This document shows, piece after piece, positions 16,532 to 25,900 of a stretch of DNA of 38,638 nucleotides (position 1 is its first letter; the number at the start of each line of letters is the position of its first letter). Source of the DNA: JBCDBH01 sp039184055 (GTDB taxonomy: Bacteria > Acidobacteriota > Thermoanaerobaculia > Multivoradales > J023); NCBI GenBank assembly GCA_039184055.1, contig JBCDBH010000006.1, forward strand, positions 1 through 38,638. Direction: 5' to 3'. The position numbers and the translations under genes are program-made. The notes beneath the pieces are model-generated. The model saw nothing but the letters and a program-made list of their open reading frames with translations. It was not told the origin of the DNA and did not search any database.

Positions 16532-17341
16532 ATGAACCTGCGTTTGACAGTTTTCTTGCTTGCTTTGACGATGGTGGCCAGCGCTCACGCGGTCACCGTG
16601 GAGGCGCCCCAAGGGTCGGTGGTGCGCTGGTCGGGAGCCGAATCGTGTGGCATGGATGGCCGCACCTATGAGGCGATCGAAGGTGTGTGCTACTTCCCGA
16701 TCGACTTTCGACGCGCCGCGGGCGTGATCGAGATCGCGCGCTGGCCGGCCGGTCAGAACATCGAAACGGCGAACGTCAAGATCGTCGAGGTCGATTTCGG
16801 TGAGCAAGACATCGATTTTCCCGACGAGTCGCTGGTCAACCTGACCGAGGAAGGTACGGCGCGTCTCTACAGCGAGCAGGCGGAGATCAAACCGCTCTTC
16901 CGGCGTCGTGGGCCGGTGCAATTCACCCTGCCGCTCGGCACACCCAGCGAGACGCTACCCGAGGCGCGCGGTTTTGGCGTCCAGCGCTCGTTCAACGGCG
17001 TGCCCAAGAACCCTCATACTGGCGTCGACTATTCGATCGGTCTCGACAACCCGGTGCTCTCGGTGGCCAAGGGCGAGGTGGTGCTCACCGGTGATCACAT
17101 CTTCGCGGGCAAGTCGGTCTACGTCGACCACGGCGGTGGCCTGATCAGCATGTACTTCCATCTCAACGGCTTCAGCGTCGAGAAAGGCGATCAGATCGAA
17201 CGGGGTGACGAGGTCGGCAAGATCGGCTCGACCGGTCGCTCGACCGGTCCTCACCTTCATCTCGGTCTGCGCTGGCGGGGCGCGCGCGTCGATCCGACGC
17301 CGTTGATGCTCGATCTGGAGTCGTTGCCGATCGTTCCCTGA
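16532..17341 (+). CDS. M23-family (LytM-like) zinc metallopeptidase, exported
   Basis: 269 residues from ATG 16532, with a signal peptide (MNLRLTVFLLALTMVASAHA). The C-terminal ~120 residues are a peptidase M23 domain: NPHTGVDYS gives metal ligands His162 and Asp166, and GPHLHLGL gives His241 and His243 (HxH). The glycine-rich NGFSVEKGDQIERGDEVGKIGSTG is also typical. The N-terminal half, with CGMDG..CYFPIDF, probably binds or positions the enzyme. M23 enzymes cut peptidoglycan cross-bridges; with all ligands present this one should be active. It stands alone with its own ribosome site and is convergent with the membrane protein gene, separated by a strong hairpin. Confidence 0.9.
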   Translation: MNLRLTVFLLALTMVASAHAVTVEAPQGSVVRWSGAESCGMDGRTYEAIEGVCYFPIDFRRAAGVIEIARWPAGQNIETANVKIVEVDFGEQDIDFPDESLVNLTEEGTARLYSEQAEIKPLFRRRGPVQFTLPLGTPSETLPEARGFGVQRSFNGVPKNPHTGVDYSIGLDNPVLSVAKGEVVLTGDHIFAGKSVYVDHGGGLISMYFHLNGFSVEKGDQIERGDEVGKIGSTGRSTGPHLHLGLRWRGARVDPTPLMLDLESLPIVP

Positions 17342-17354
17342 GTTAGGGAGCGGC

Positions 17355-17380
17355 TCGGGCGTCAGGATGCTGGCGCCCGA
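17355..17380. terminator. Hairpin between convergent genes, probable bidirectional terminator
   Basis: TCGGGCGTCAG (17355-17365) pairs with CTGGCGCCCGA (17370-17380), an 11-bp stem with one T-G wobble and loop GATG. It lies exactly between the M23 stop and the membrane-protein stop. No strong T-run follows on either strand. Confidence 0.55.
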
Positions 17381-17391
17381 AGCAACTCTCA

Positions 17392-18555
17392 TCAAAGGGG
17401 TGTCGTACGGCCAGACGGCACGGGTGGCGTGGTCTCGTCGTCGGGCAGGGGTTTGATCGCACCGCGCACCACGATGAATTTGTTGAGCAGATCGAACCAG
17501 AACGGCGCACCCAACGAGATGGCGAGCGTGCTGATCAGCCAGCCGGGGATGGCGAGTAGGATGACGCCGATCCATGCGCATAGTGGCGCGCTGGTCGCGA
17601 CAGAGCTTCCCGCCGCGGGTGTGGCCGCCGCCGAATCCCCACACAGCATACAGTCGACATTCCCTATGGCCTTCGCTTCGAGCGTGCTCCAGCCGATCGG
17701 CAAGGCCGCTTTCTTGCTGGCTGCTTCGAGTGCATCGACGGCTTGGGTGGTCGTCGGAGGCGTCTGCCCACCGCTGGTCTGGACGATGCCGTCGGCGGCT
17801 TCGACCAGGGCTTCGCGGACGATCTCGTTTTGATTGAGGTCGGTGACGACGGCGATGGTGTCGACGTTGATGGCGACGACGACGATCAAGCCGATTGCCA
17901 GCGATACGTATTGACTCCAGCGTTTGAACCAGCTCGCCACACCGGTCATGGCGTGGTCGTACCACTCTTCGAGGTTCTTGCGCAGTCGTTCGGCATCTTC
18001 GTCGGCGGCGTCGATGAGCGTGAGCAGAGCTTGTTTGAGGTCGCCGCGCTTCATCTCCATGACGGTTTTACGGAGCGTGCTGACCGCTTGACTGTTGGTG
18101 AGCGCGAACTCCATGCCCGCATTGGCGGTTGCCGTGGCGCGGGCCGCCACCTCCTGGTGTTTGGCCGGGGGCGGGGTCGCTTCGGCGGCACCTGACTTCT
18201 TCACAGTATCGCCGTCTTGACCCGCCGGCTGGATGACGTCGAGCAGCGCGAGCACGAAGGTCCGCGACGGGATATAGGACGGCAGCTGGCAAGTCTTGTC
18301 TGCCTTCTTACCTGCCGCCGCCTCGGTGCTCGGGGTGCGTTTGCCGAGATAGAGCGCGCGGACCAGAGGATGATCGTAGAAATCATCCACCAGCGTGTCG
18401 TCTTGAAGGAGCTCTTTGAGGCCTTTTTCTAGGTCTTTGGCCCGTTTGTTGACCAGGTTCTGAATCAACTCGACGCCGGCCGTCGTAATCAGGCTCAGAG
18501 TGAGATACAAGAAAATGAGCCCGATGGCGACATCGAGCAAGGCAGAATCGAACAC
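17392..18555 (-). CDS. Conserved-type membrane protein of unknown function
   Basis: 387 residues from GTG 18555, with GGAGG 8 nt upstream. A membrane span near the N-terminus (LDVAIGLIFLYLTLSLITTAGVE, ~7-29) is followed by RAKDLEKGLKELLQDD and SYIPSRTFVLALLDVI. This pattern recurs in an uncharacterised bacterial membrane family. Two or three further spans follow: YVSLAIGLIVVVAINVDTIAVV and CAWIGVILLAIPGWLISTLAISLGAPFWFDLLNKF. The middle region contains a Pro/Ala-rich linker, and a periplasmic-side stretch has Cys residues (DCMLCGD). No catalytic motif is seen. It stands alone, divergent from the GNAT gene. Confidence 0.8.
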   Translation of the reverse strand: MFDSALLDVAIGLIFLYLTLSLITTAGVELIQNLVNKRAKDLEKGLKELLQDDTLVDDFYDHPLVRALYLGKRTPSTEAAAGKKADKTCQLPSYIPSRTFVLALLDVIQPAGQDGDTVKKSGAAEATPPPAKHQEVAARATATANAGMEFALTNSQAVSTLRKTVMEMKRGDLKQALLTLIDAADEDAERLRKNLEEWYDHAMTGVASWFKRWSQYVSLAIGLIVVVAINVDTIAVVTDLNQNEIVREALVEAADGIVQTSGGQTPPTTTQAVDALEAASKKAALPIGWSTLEAKAIGNVDCMLCGDSAAATPAAGSSVATSAPLCAWIGVILLAIPGWLISTLAISLGAPFWFDLLNKFIVVRGAIKPLPDDETTPPVPSGRTTPL

Positions 18556-18626
18556 GACCGTACCTCCGGCGCCAGCGGCGCGAGACGAGAGTTATGGGGA
18601 CGTATCGTGCATTTTAACAGTCTTCC

Positions 18627-18679
18627 GTGCTCCTTCGGAGCACTCGAGACTTACGAAATAGCCCAAGGGCTATGTTCGT
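18627..18679. promoter_or_regulatory. Two adjacent hairpins in the leader of the GNAT gene
   Basis: First: GTGCTCC-TTC-GGAGCAC (18627-18643), a perfect 7-bp stem. Second: ATAGCCC-AA-GGGCTAT (18658-18673), extended by ACGAA/TTCGT outside. Both lie in the divergent intergenic region, just before the GNAT ribosome site at 18688-18692. They could be a leader structure or regulator sites. Confidence 0.4.
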
Positions 18680-18700
18680 TACATCGTGGAGGTGATGGCT

Positions 18701-19168
18701 ATGGACGTGACCATCCGTTTGGCTACCAACGAGGATCTCGATGCGACCGCCGATCTCGTGGCTCGGGTTCTGGAGGAGTTCGCCTTGCTGGCCGAGCGCG
18801 CGGAGCTCGATCGAGAGCTCGCGAGCCTGCTCGATCTCGATAGAAGTGGACTCTGGCTGGCCCATGAGGATGGTCGATTGATCGGCTCGGTGGCGATCGC
18901 CGATCTCGGCGACGAGACGTGTGAGCTGAAGCGGATGTACCTCGTAGCTTCGGCACGAGGACGCGGTGTGGGCAAACGGCTGTTCCAGCACGCCCTCGAC
19001 TTTGCGCGCGTTCAAGGCTATCGAGCGGTCTTGCTCGACACGGATAGCAAAATGGAAACGGCACGCGCGATGTACCGCCGGGCCGGATTCGTACCCCGCG
19101 CCAGCGCGACGCTCAACGCCAGTTGCGATACCGCGATGATTCTGGAGCTCGAGACGGTCGAGCGTTAG
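18701..19168 (+). CDS. GNAT-family N-acetyltransferase
   Basis: 155 residues from ATG 18701, with GGAGG 8 nt upstream; GTG 18686 and ATG 18695 are in frame but closer to or inside the ribosome site. The acetyl-CoA binding motif A is clear: LKRMYLVASARGRGVGKRLFQHALDFA, with the RGRGVG loop. The later TDSKMETARAMYRRAGFVP fits motif B. The enzyme should transfer acetyl from acetyl-CoA to an amine; the acceptor is unknown. Its stop codon overlaps that of the convergent DUF1501 gene by 4 bp. Confidence 0.85.
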   Translation: MDVTIRLATNEDLDATADLVARVLEEFALLAERAELDRELASLLDLDRSGLWLAHEDGRLIGSVAIADLGDETCELKRMYLVASARGRGVGKRLFQHALDFARVQGYRAVLLDTDSKMETARAMYRRAGFVPRASATLNASCDTAMILELETVER

Positions 19169-20337
19169 ATCGCGAGCGGCTTCGCCGACCATCCGGGAAA
19201 CACGGCTTCGAGATTCGTGGCGCCGTGACGACGCAGGAGAGGCGCCAGGACGTTGCGGTAGTTGTTGTTCACCGGTAGATCGCCCGGTCCCTCGAGGTGC
19301 TCCGTTGCCAGCCCACGCCAGGGACGATCGGCGCCATCGGCGATCACCCGGCCACCTTGAGTCCCGCCACCGAGCACGAACATGACGCTGCCACGGCCGT
19401 GATCGGTACCGAGCGAGGCGTTTTCGGCGACCCGGCGGCCGAATTCGGTCATCACTACGATGGTGGTGGTGGCGGCGAGCGCACCGAGGTCGTGGTGCAG
19501 GGCCACCAGCCCTGTACCGAGCTGGCGTAAACGAGGATCCATGATCGAGCCTTGGGCGAGATGAGAATCCCAGCCGTCGAGATCGAGGGTCGCCGCTTCG
19601 AGACCCACCCGCGCTTTGATCAACCGTGCGATCTCGCTCAAGCCACGTCCGAACCGCGTGTTGGGATAGTCGACCCCAGCGGCGGGTGTGTAGGGCGTGG
19701 CGCGTAGACGTTCGATGCGGCGCACCGCGTCGAGCGTGTCACGGGCGGCATGACCGAGATCACCGGTTTCGAGACTCCACAAGGCGTCGAGACCCGCGAG
19801 ATAACCCGCCGCGTCGGCGCCGAGGCCAAAATCGTCGATCGATTCGATCACCGTGGCCGACGGTGCCCCCCGCAGGCTTTCGGGCAGCGTCTTGCCGATC
19901 GCAATCGCCGATAGGGCACTCGCGGCATGACCATCCGCCCGGGCGCGTAGAAATCGCCCCAGCCACCCACCCGCCACCAGGCCGCCATGCTCCATCAGAT
20001 CCTGGGCGGCGAAGTGCGAGCGGGATTGATCTTCCGAGCCGGCGGCGTGCACGATCGCCAGCTCGCCTCCACGGAAGGAGCGTTCGAGCGTGGCGAGCTC
20101 GGGATGGAGATGGAATTGGTCGTCGAGCCGGACCCCGGACGAGCGACCGAGCCCGAGGGTGGGACGGGCGAGATGGTAGGCGTCGTCTTCGACCGGCGCC
20201 ACCATGGCGAGACCGTCGGCGGCGCCACGGAGAAAGATCACCACCATGGCGCGTGGATCGTCACCGTTGCCGGTGAGCGAGGCGCGTGGTCGTGGATCGG
20301 TGGGGGCGTGCGTGTGCTCGTGGGGCATCGCGTGCAT
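19165..20337 (-). CDS. DUF1501-family protein
   Basis: 390 residues from ATG 20337, with GAGG about 8 nt upstream and only 10 bp after the DUF1800 stop. Family hallmarks are the early AMVVIFLRGAADGLAMVAP, then SEDQSRSHFAAQDLMEHG, TLDLDGWDSHLAQ, and late VVMTEFGRRVAENASLGTDHGRGSVMFVLGG. The last segments match the alkaline-phosphatase-like/sulfatase-like fold of DUF1501. Activity of the family is not established. DUF1501 and DUF1800 genes are widely adjacent and probably act together. No Tat signal is seen here, although many relatives have one; the His-rich N-terminus (MHAMPHEHTHAP) is unusual. Confidence 0.9.
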   Translation of the reverse strand: MHAMPHEHTHAPTDPRPRASLTGNGDDPRAMVVIFLRGAADGLAMVAPVEDDAYHLARPTLGLGRSSGVRLDDQFHLHPELATLERSFRGGELAIVHAAGSEDQSRSHFAAQDLMEHGGLVAGGWLGRFLRARADGHAASALSAIAIGKTLPESLRGAPSATVIESIDDFGLGADAAGYLAGLDALWSLETGDLGHAARDTLDAVRRIERLRATPYTPAAGVDYPNTRFGRGLSEIARLIKARVGLEAATLDLDGWDSHLAQGSIMDPRLRQLGTGLVALHHDLGALAATTTIVVMTEFGRRVAENASLGTDHGRGSVMFVLGGGTQGGRVIADGADRPWRGLATEHLEGPGDLPVNNNYRNVLAPLLRRHGATNLEAVFPGWSAKPLAI

Positions 20338-20347
20338 GGGAGTGTCC

Positions 20348-21829
20348 TCAGAAACGCTGAAAGGCCGGTGAAGCGAGAAGCAGGGCGAGCGGGTCGGCGG
20401 CGTGATGCGCGGCCACCTGCTCGGCTTCGCTGGGGCGACGACCGAGAAGGTGCGCGGCGACTCCACTGGGCCCGACGAGGTCGTCTTCGAGCCGTCGACG
20501 ATCGACACGGGTGCCGTCGATACGGCCATCGACCAGGGCCGAAGCGAGATTCCAACGCCACAGGAGCGTGCCGCGCCACGGCGCCGGCTCGAGCGGATAG
20601 CCGTCGGGGGTGGGATATTGAAACGGCGCTTGGCCCATGCTGAGCAGATAACGTTGCATCGCTTCGCCGGCGTCGGTGTCGGCCGCGATGGCGCGGAGTG
20701 CCGAGACGACGAAATGAAACGGGCGCTTGAGCTGGGTGCCTCGGGCGCGGAGAAAGGCATCGGTCGAGAAGAGGGTGGCCAAGGTGCGTCGGATATCGCC
20801 ACGGCTCTCTTCGAAGGCGCGTGCGGTGACGGCGATCGCGGTGGGATCGGGGTCGTCGTCGATGAAGCGACGACACAATTTGCTGGCGAGATGCCGCGCG
20901 GTCGCCGGGTGGTGCGCGGCGATCCGCAGCACGTCGTGGGTGTCTTGCTCGCCACGTCCCGGAGCCAGTCGATGTCCCAAGACCTCTTTGGGGCCGCGAT
21001 CGTGCGCTTCGATGTCGAATTCGATCTTGCCCTTGGCGAAGCGCTCCTCCGAACGCACGTGCCAGCCGGTGAGCGCGCGGGCGGTCTCCATGACGTCGCG
21101 TTGGCTATAGCCGCCGTCGACGCCCAGGGTGTGGAGCTCGAGCAGCTCACGCGCGTAATTCTCATTGGGTTGATCACCGTAGTGCCGACGTCGATTCACC
21201 CGGCCGTCGAGATACCAGAGCATCGCCGGTGAGAGCGCGACAGCGCGGAGCAGCTCGGGGAAACGCCCCAGCGCATGCCGACGGATGACGTCGCGGTCGT
21301 GCGCCGGCAGCAGGTGCTCGCAATCACCCTTCGAGATGTCGATATTGAAGTGATCGGTCCAGAACCCGACCATCACCTCGTGAAGCTGACGCTGGCTGTG
21401 GATGGCGCGAAGCAGGGCGTGGCGGGTGAGCTCGGCAAGCAGCAGGCGTGGTTGATATTCGAAAAGCTCACGTTGCGGAAGCCGGATGGTCTCGAGACGC
21501 CGGACCGTGTGATCGGCCCGGCGGTCGTCGATTCGCTCGGGGTGGAGCTGCTGATCGATGAAACGCTCGATCGCGGTGTCTTCGTCGCCACCACCTGTAT
21601 CGAGTGCGCGATGCCAATCCTCGGGGCGGAGACCGAAGGACAGACGCTCCATGACATGGCGGAGACGGCCGACACGGTCGCTTTGTGGCACGCGAAACGG
21701 ACCGGTCAGACTCGCGGGCGCCTGCAAGCCAGGGAAGACCGTCTCGATCAGGGTGTCGCAACCAGCGAGCGCGGTACCCGCCGTCGCGACGCCACCGAGC
21801 CGAAAGAGCGTGCGACGGCTGAGGCTCAC
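20348..21829 (-). CDS. DUF1800-family protein with Tat signal and lipobox-like site
   Basis: 493 residues from GTG 21829. The N-terminus MSLSRRTLFRLGGVATAGTALAGC shows a twin-arginine signal (SRRTLF) ending in a lipobox-like ALAGC, so export folded and possibly lipidated is likely. DUF1800 features follow: HVMERLSFGLRPEDW, MVGFWTDHFNID, NENYARELLELHTLGVDGGYSQRDVMETARALTGW and HLASKLCRRFIDD. The activity is not known. The gene overlaps the upstream membrane-protein stop (GTGA) and is followed at once by DUF1501, forming a three-gene operon. Long plus-strand frames here are shadows. Confidence 0.9.
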   Translation of the reverse strand: MSLSRRTLFRLGGVATAGTALAGCDTLIETVFPGLQAPASLTGPFRVPQSDRVGRLRHVMERLSFGLRPEDWHRALDTGGGDEDTAIERFIDQQLHPERIDDRRADHTVRRLETIRLPQRELFEYQPRLLLAELTRHALLRAIHSQRQLHEVMVGFWTDHFNIDISKGDCEHLLPAHDRDVIRRHALGRFPELLRAVALSPAMLWYLDGRVNRRRHYGDQPNENYARELLELHTLGVDGGYSQRDVMETARALTGWHVRSEERFAKGKIEFDIEAHDRGPKEVLGHRLAPGRGEQDTHDVLRIAAHHPATARHLASKLCRRFIDDDPDPTAIAVTARAFEESRGDIRRTLATLFSTDAFLRARGTQLKRPFHFVVSALRAIAADTDAGEAMQRYLLSMGQAPFQYPTPDGYPLEPAPWRGTLLWRWNLASALVDGRIDGTRVDRRRLEDDLVGPSGVAAHLLGRRPSEAEQVAAHHAADPLALLLASPAFQRF

Positions 21830-22377
21830 GACACGGCTTCCGTGGGTGGTGGGTAGATCACAGGCCGATGCGCCACGGGGTCGTGCGCCACCGTTCGCGC
21901 GCGACGCTCATCCCACAGCCCGAGGATCGCGGCACCCAACCCGCTCGTCAGCACCAGCGGCAGAATCCCGAACCAGCCCCCGAACGGGGCGAGAAAAAGC
22001 AGCGACAAGACGATGCCGCCGCGTAGCACCGGTCGAAACGGCTGTGCGTCGTCACGTACCGAGGGCAAACCGAGCCCGATCCGGCGCGCCAAACCCGCCG
22101 AGCCCACCAGCGCCAGCGAGCCCGTAACCGTGAGGATCGTGAACCCCGTCGCCTGCGCCACCGGATTGCCCGTCGACAGCACCGCGATGCCGCCAAAGAT
22201 CAGCGGCGCACCCACGAGCGCACCGAGCAAGCTGGCCCGCACCGGCTGGGCGTAGCGCGTCTGCGCGCGTCGCACCACCTTCGGAAAGAGCGCCTCCGCC
22301 GCCAGCCAATAGGCGATTGCGACGATCAACAGGCCGACTACGATCAAAAAGATCTTCAGTACATCCGCCATGATCAT
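21826..22377 (-). CDS. Small multi-pass membrane protein, first gene of the DUF1800/DUF1501 operon
   Basis: About 183 residues from ATG 22377 (GGGGGA 8 nt upstream); ATG 22371 and an upstream GTG 22413 are also possible. Four membrane spans are visible: VLKIFLIVVGLLIVAIAYWLAAEALF, ASLLGALVGAPLIFGGIAVL, FTILTVTGSLALVGSAGLA and GGIVLSLLFLAPFGGWFGILPLVLTSGLGAAILGLW. No conserved functional motif is recognised. The stop overlaps the DUF1800 start, so it is cotranslated with DUF1800 and may help its membrane association; that is inference. Confidence 0.7.
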   Translation of the reverse strand: MIMADVLKIFLIVVGLLIVAIAYWLAAEALFPKVVRRAQTRYAQPVRASLLGALVGAPLIFGGIAVLSTGNPVAQATGFTILTVTGSLALVGSAGLARRIGLGLPSVRDDAQPFRPVLRGGIVLSLLFLAPFGGWFGILPLVLTSGLGAAILGLWDERRARTVAHDPVAHRPVIYPPPTEAVS

Positions 22378-22475
22378 GATGCCGTTCCCCCGTGAGTCGT
22401 TGGGTTCGGACACGCGTTGGGTGTCTCTACTCAGGGAGACGGATGGCGATCAGCGAATGTTCGATCGGAGGGGAG

Positions 22476-22874
22476 TCAATCCGACGGCTGGAGCGTTCCC
22501 ACCCAGCGCTCGAGCTTGTCTTGGAGCTCTTCGAGGGTGTAGGGCTTGGTGAGCCAATCGTCCATGCCGGCGGCGTAGCAGGCGTCGCGGTTTTCGGGGT
22601 AGGCGTTGGCGGTGACCGCGACGATCGGGGTGCGGGTGCGGGATTCGTCTTGCTCGAGACGACGCATGAGGCGGGCGGTGGCGTAGCCGTCGAGCCCGGG
22701 CATCATGATGTCGAGCAGGACGATGGCGTAGTGACTGGCGGTGAAGCGGTCGACGCCATACTGACCGGACGGTACGGCCTCGGCTTGATAGCCGAGCAAT
22801 GAGAGCTGACGGAGCAGCAGCTCGCGGTTGAGGTCGTTGTCCTCGACGATGAGGACGTCAAGTGGTATCGGCAT
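22476..22874 (-). CDS. Stand-alone response-regulator receiver domain protein
   Basis: 132 residues from ATG 22874; the frame continues to ATG 22925 but the receiver fold begins right after MPIPLDVLIVEDND. Acidic pocket Glu11/Asp12, phospho-acceptor Asp55 in VLLDIMMPGLDG, Thr88 in IVAVTAN and Lys110 in TKPY are all present, so phosphotransfer should work. There is no output domain: CheY-like or single-domain relay, with a cognate kinase outside the window. The DNYPENRDAC-like segment after Thr88 (NAYPENRDACYAAGMDDWLTKP) is the form common in hybrid kinases. It follows the IPTL-CTERM gene after a strong hairpin, with no clear ribosome site. Confidence 0.85.
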   Translation of the reverse strand: MPIPLDVLIVEDNDLNRELLLRQLSLLGYQAEAVPSGQYGVDRFTASHYAIVLLDIMMPGLDGYATARLMRRLEQDESRTRTPIVAVTANAYPENRDACYAAGMDDWLTKPYTLEELQDKLERWVGTLQPSD

Positions 22875-22891
22875 CCGTGCGGCAAGGGAAG

Positions 22892-22917
22892 GGGAGACGG
22901 TCCGTGGACCGTCTCCC
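22892..22917 (-). terminator. Strong hairpin between the IPTL-CTERM and receiver genes
   Basis: GGGAGACGGTC (22892-22902) pairs perfectly with GACCGTCTCCC (22907-22917), loop CGTG. It lies 15 bp after the IPTL-CTERM stop in the minus direction and 17 bp before ATG 22874. No T-run follows, so it may attenuate rather than end transcription, or act in the receiver-gene leader. Confidence 0.5.
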
Positions 22918-22932
22918 GGATCCATGGATCGA

Positions 22933-25900
22933 TCAGCTCATCCGCATCCGGCGGACCGCGACCAGTCCGAGGAGCGCCGCCAACACGATCAGGCCCCACT
23001 CACCGAGGGTCGGAATCTCGAGCGGATTGGCGGCGATCGCGATGCTCGCTTCGGCCACGGTAATCCCGTCACCGCTGATCGCGTTGCTGTTGACCACGGC
23101 ACTCAGCGGATCGGTGAGGTTGGTGAACTGGGTCGCGGTCGGGGCATCCGGTGGGATCTGCACCAGGACGGTGAAGGTACACGACGCGCCACCGGCCAAG
23201 GTGCCACCGGTGAGGCTGATCACCGAGGTGCCGTCGACCTGTGAGCCGAGTCCGCAGACGTCCGCTTCGGGCAGACCCACCGCGACCATGCCCGGAATCA
23301 CCGCGTCGAGGTTGTCGTCGAACGCGATGCCTTCGACCGAGTTGATCGGGTCGGGATTGTCGATCATGAAGGTCAGACCGATGATCTCGCCGGCGACCGC
23401 GAAGTCGACGTCGAAGACCTTGGCGAAGTCGAGGAAGACGACGGTGAAGCTGGCCACCGGGGTGGCCGGGCCGGTGAGCATCACACCGTTGGCGTCGTAG
23501 GTGACCGCGCTGGTCTGATTGTCGTAGGTCCCGAGCGGCGCGTCGGCCGGTACCTCGAGGATCGCGGTGAAGGTACACGAGGTCATCGGCGCCAGAGTGC
23601 CACCGGTGAGGCTCAACACCGTCGTGCCGTCGAGCAACGAACCGGCGCCACAGACATTGTTCTGCGCCCCGCTCACCGCGACCAGACCCGTCACCACCGC
23701 GTCGAGATCGTCGGTGAAGGCGATGTCGGTCAGGGTGGTGGTCGAGGTGTTGTCGATGGTGAATTGCAGCTCGACGATGCCGCCCTGGACTACCGGATCC
23801 GAGAGGAAGGCCTTGGTGGTGACGATCGGCTCGATCACGGTGAGGTCGTCACTCGCGCCGCTCGTGGTGCCGGCGTCGGAGGTCAGATCCCCGGTGGTGT
23901 TGGTGTAGGTCCCGGCCACCGTGCTGGTGACGTCGAAGGTGACGGTACAGCTCGACGAAGCCGCGACCGTGCCGCCGGTGTAGCTCGCCGTGCCGCTGCC
24001 CGCGGTCGCGGTGACCGTGCCACCGGTACAGGTCGTACCGGCGTTGGCCGGCGTGGCGACCACGACATCGGTGGGCAGGGTGTCGGTGATGGCGAGCGTG
24101 CCGACCGCGACGATATTCGGATTGTCGATGGTCAAGGTCACCGTGCTCGTCTCGCCGGTCTGGATGACGTCTTCGGTGAAGAGCTTGGCGAGAGTGAGCG
24201 GGAGGAACTCGGTGGTCACCGTGGCGACCGCCGGTGCGCTGGTGCCGAGAGTCGAGTTCAGGTCGGTGGTGGTGTTGGTGAGCACGCCGGTGGCGGCGCC
24301 ATCGGCCAACACGTCCACGGTGATCGTACAGGTCGCTCCGGTGGCCAAAGTGCCCGCGGTGAGGTCGATCGAGCTCGCGCCCGCGACCGCGGTGAGGGTG
24401 CCGCCACAGGTGTTCGAGCTGTTGGGTGGCGTCGCGACCACCAGGCCGGTCGGCAAGTTGTCGATGAAGCCGATCCCCGAAGCGCTGATCGTACTCGCGG
24501 TGTTGTCGATGGTGAAGGTCAGGGTCGACGTCGTGCCGATGGTGACCGGATCGGTACCGAAGGCCTTGGTGAAGGTCGGCGGCGGGTTGACCACGATGGT
24601 GTCGCTGGCCATGCCGCTGTTGCCGAGCGACGAGGTCAGATCATCCGAGGTATTGGTGAGCAGACCGAAGGCGCTACCGTTACCCACCGTGTCGACGCTG
24701 ATCGTACAGGTCGTGCCCGCGTCGATCGTGCCACCGGTGTAGCTGATCGAGTTGCTTCCGGAGGTCGCCGTCAAGGTGCCACCGGTACAGGTGTTGGTGG
24801 CGTTCGGGACCACGGCGACCTCGATACCCATCGGCAGATTGTCGGTGAAGACGACCGCCGTGGCGTCGACCGTGCTCGACGCGTTGTCGAGGGTGAAGGT
24901 CAGCGTCGAGATCCCGCCGACGATGATCGGATCGGCTCCGAACGCCTTGGTGAAGCCAGGCGGCGGATTGACCGTCACGTCGTCGGTGGCCATGCTGCTG
25001 CTGCCGAGCGACGAGGTCAGATCGGTCGTCGTGTTGGTGAGCAGACCCGACATCGTGCCGTCGACCAGGATGTCGACGGTGATCGTGCAGCTCGCGCTCG
25101 CGCTGACCGTACCGCCGGTGTAGCTGATCGTGCCGCTGCCATCGGTCGCGGTCAGGGTGCCACCGGTACAGGTGTTGACCGCGTTCGCCGGCGTCGCCAC
25201 CACCAGCCCGGTGGGCAGGGGATCGGTGAAGTCGAGAGCCGTGGCGTCGACCGTGCTGGTGCTGTTGTCGATCGTGAAGCCGAGGCTGATCACGGCGCCG
25301 AAGATGGTCGGATCGGTGCCGAAGGCCTTGGTGAAGGTCGGCGGCGCGTTGACCGTGATGTTGTCGGTGGCCATACCGCTGTTGCCGAGGTTCGAGGTCA
25401 GCGCGCCCGAGATGTTGTCGAGCGTGCCGGTGGCGTTGCCATCGGCTTCGATATCGACGCTGATCGAGCAGCTGGCACCGGCGGTCGCCGTGCCGCCCGT
25501 CAGGGTGATGACTCCCGAGCCGTCGGTCGCGGTCAGGGTGCCGCCACAGGTGTTGGCAGTGTTGGCCGGGGTCGCGACGATCAAACCCGTGGGCAGGTTG
25601 TCGGTGAAGGCGAGTGCCGTCGCGTTGACCGTGCTCGCGGTGTTGTCGATATCGAAGGTCAGCGTCGAGACGCCACCGATGATGATCGGGTCGGTCGCGA
25701 AGCTCTTCGCGAACACCGGCGGTGGGTTCACCGTGATCGTGTCGGTGGCCATGCCGCTGTTGCCGAGCGACGAGGTCAGATCCATGGTCATGTTGGTGAG
25801 CAGACCCGTGGCGGCGCCATTGGCCAGGACGTCGACGCTGATCGTGCAGCTCGAGGTCGCTGCCACGGTGCCACCACTGAGGGTGATCGCCGAGCTACCT

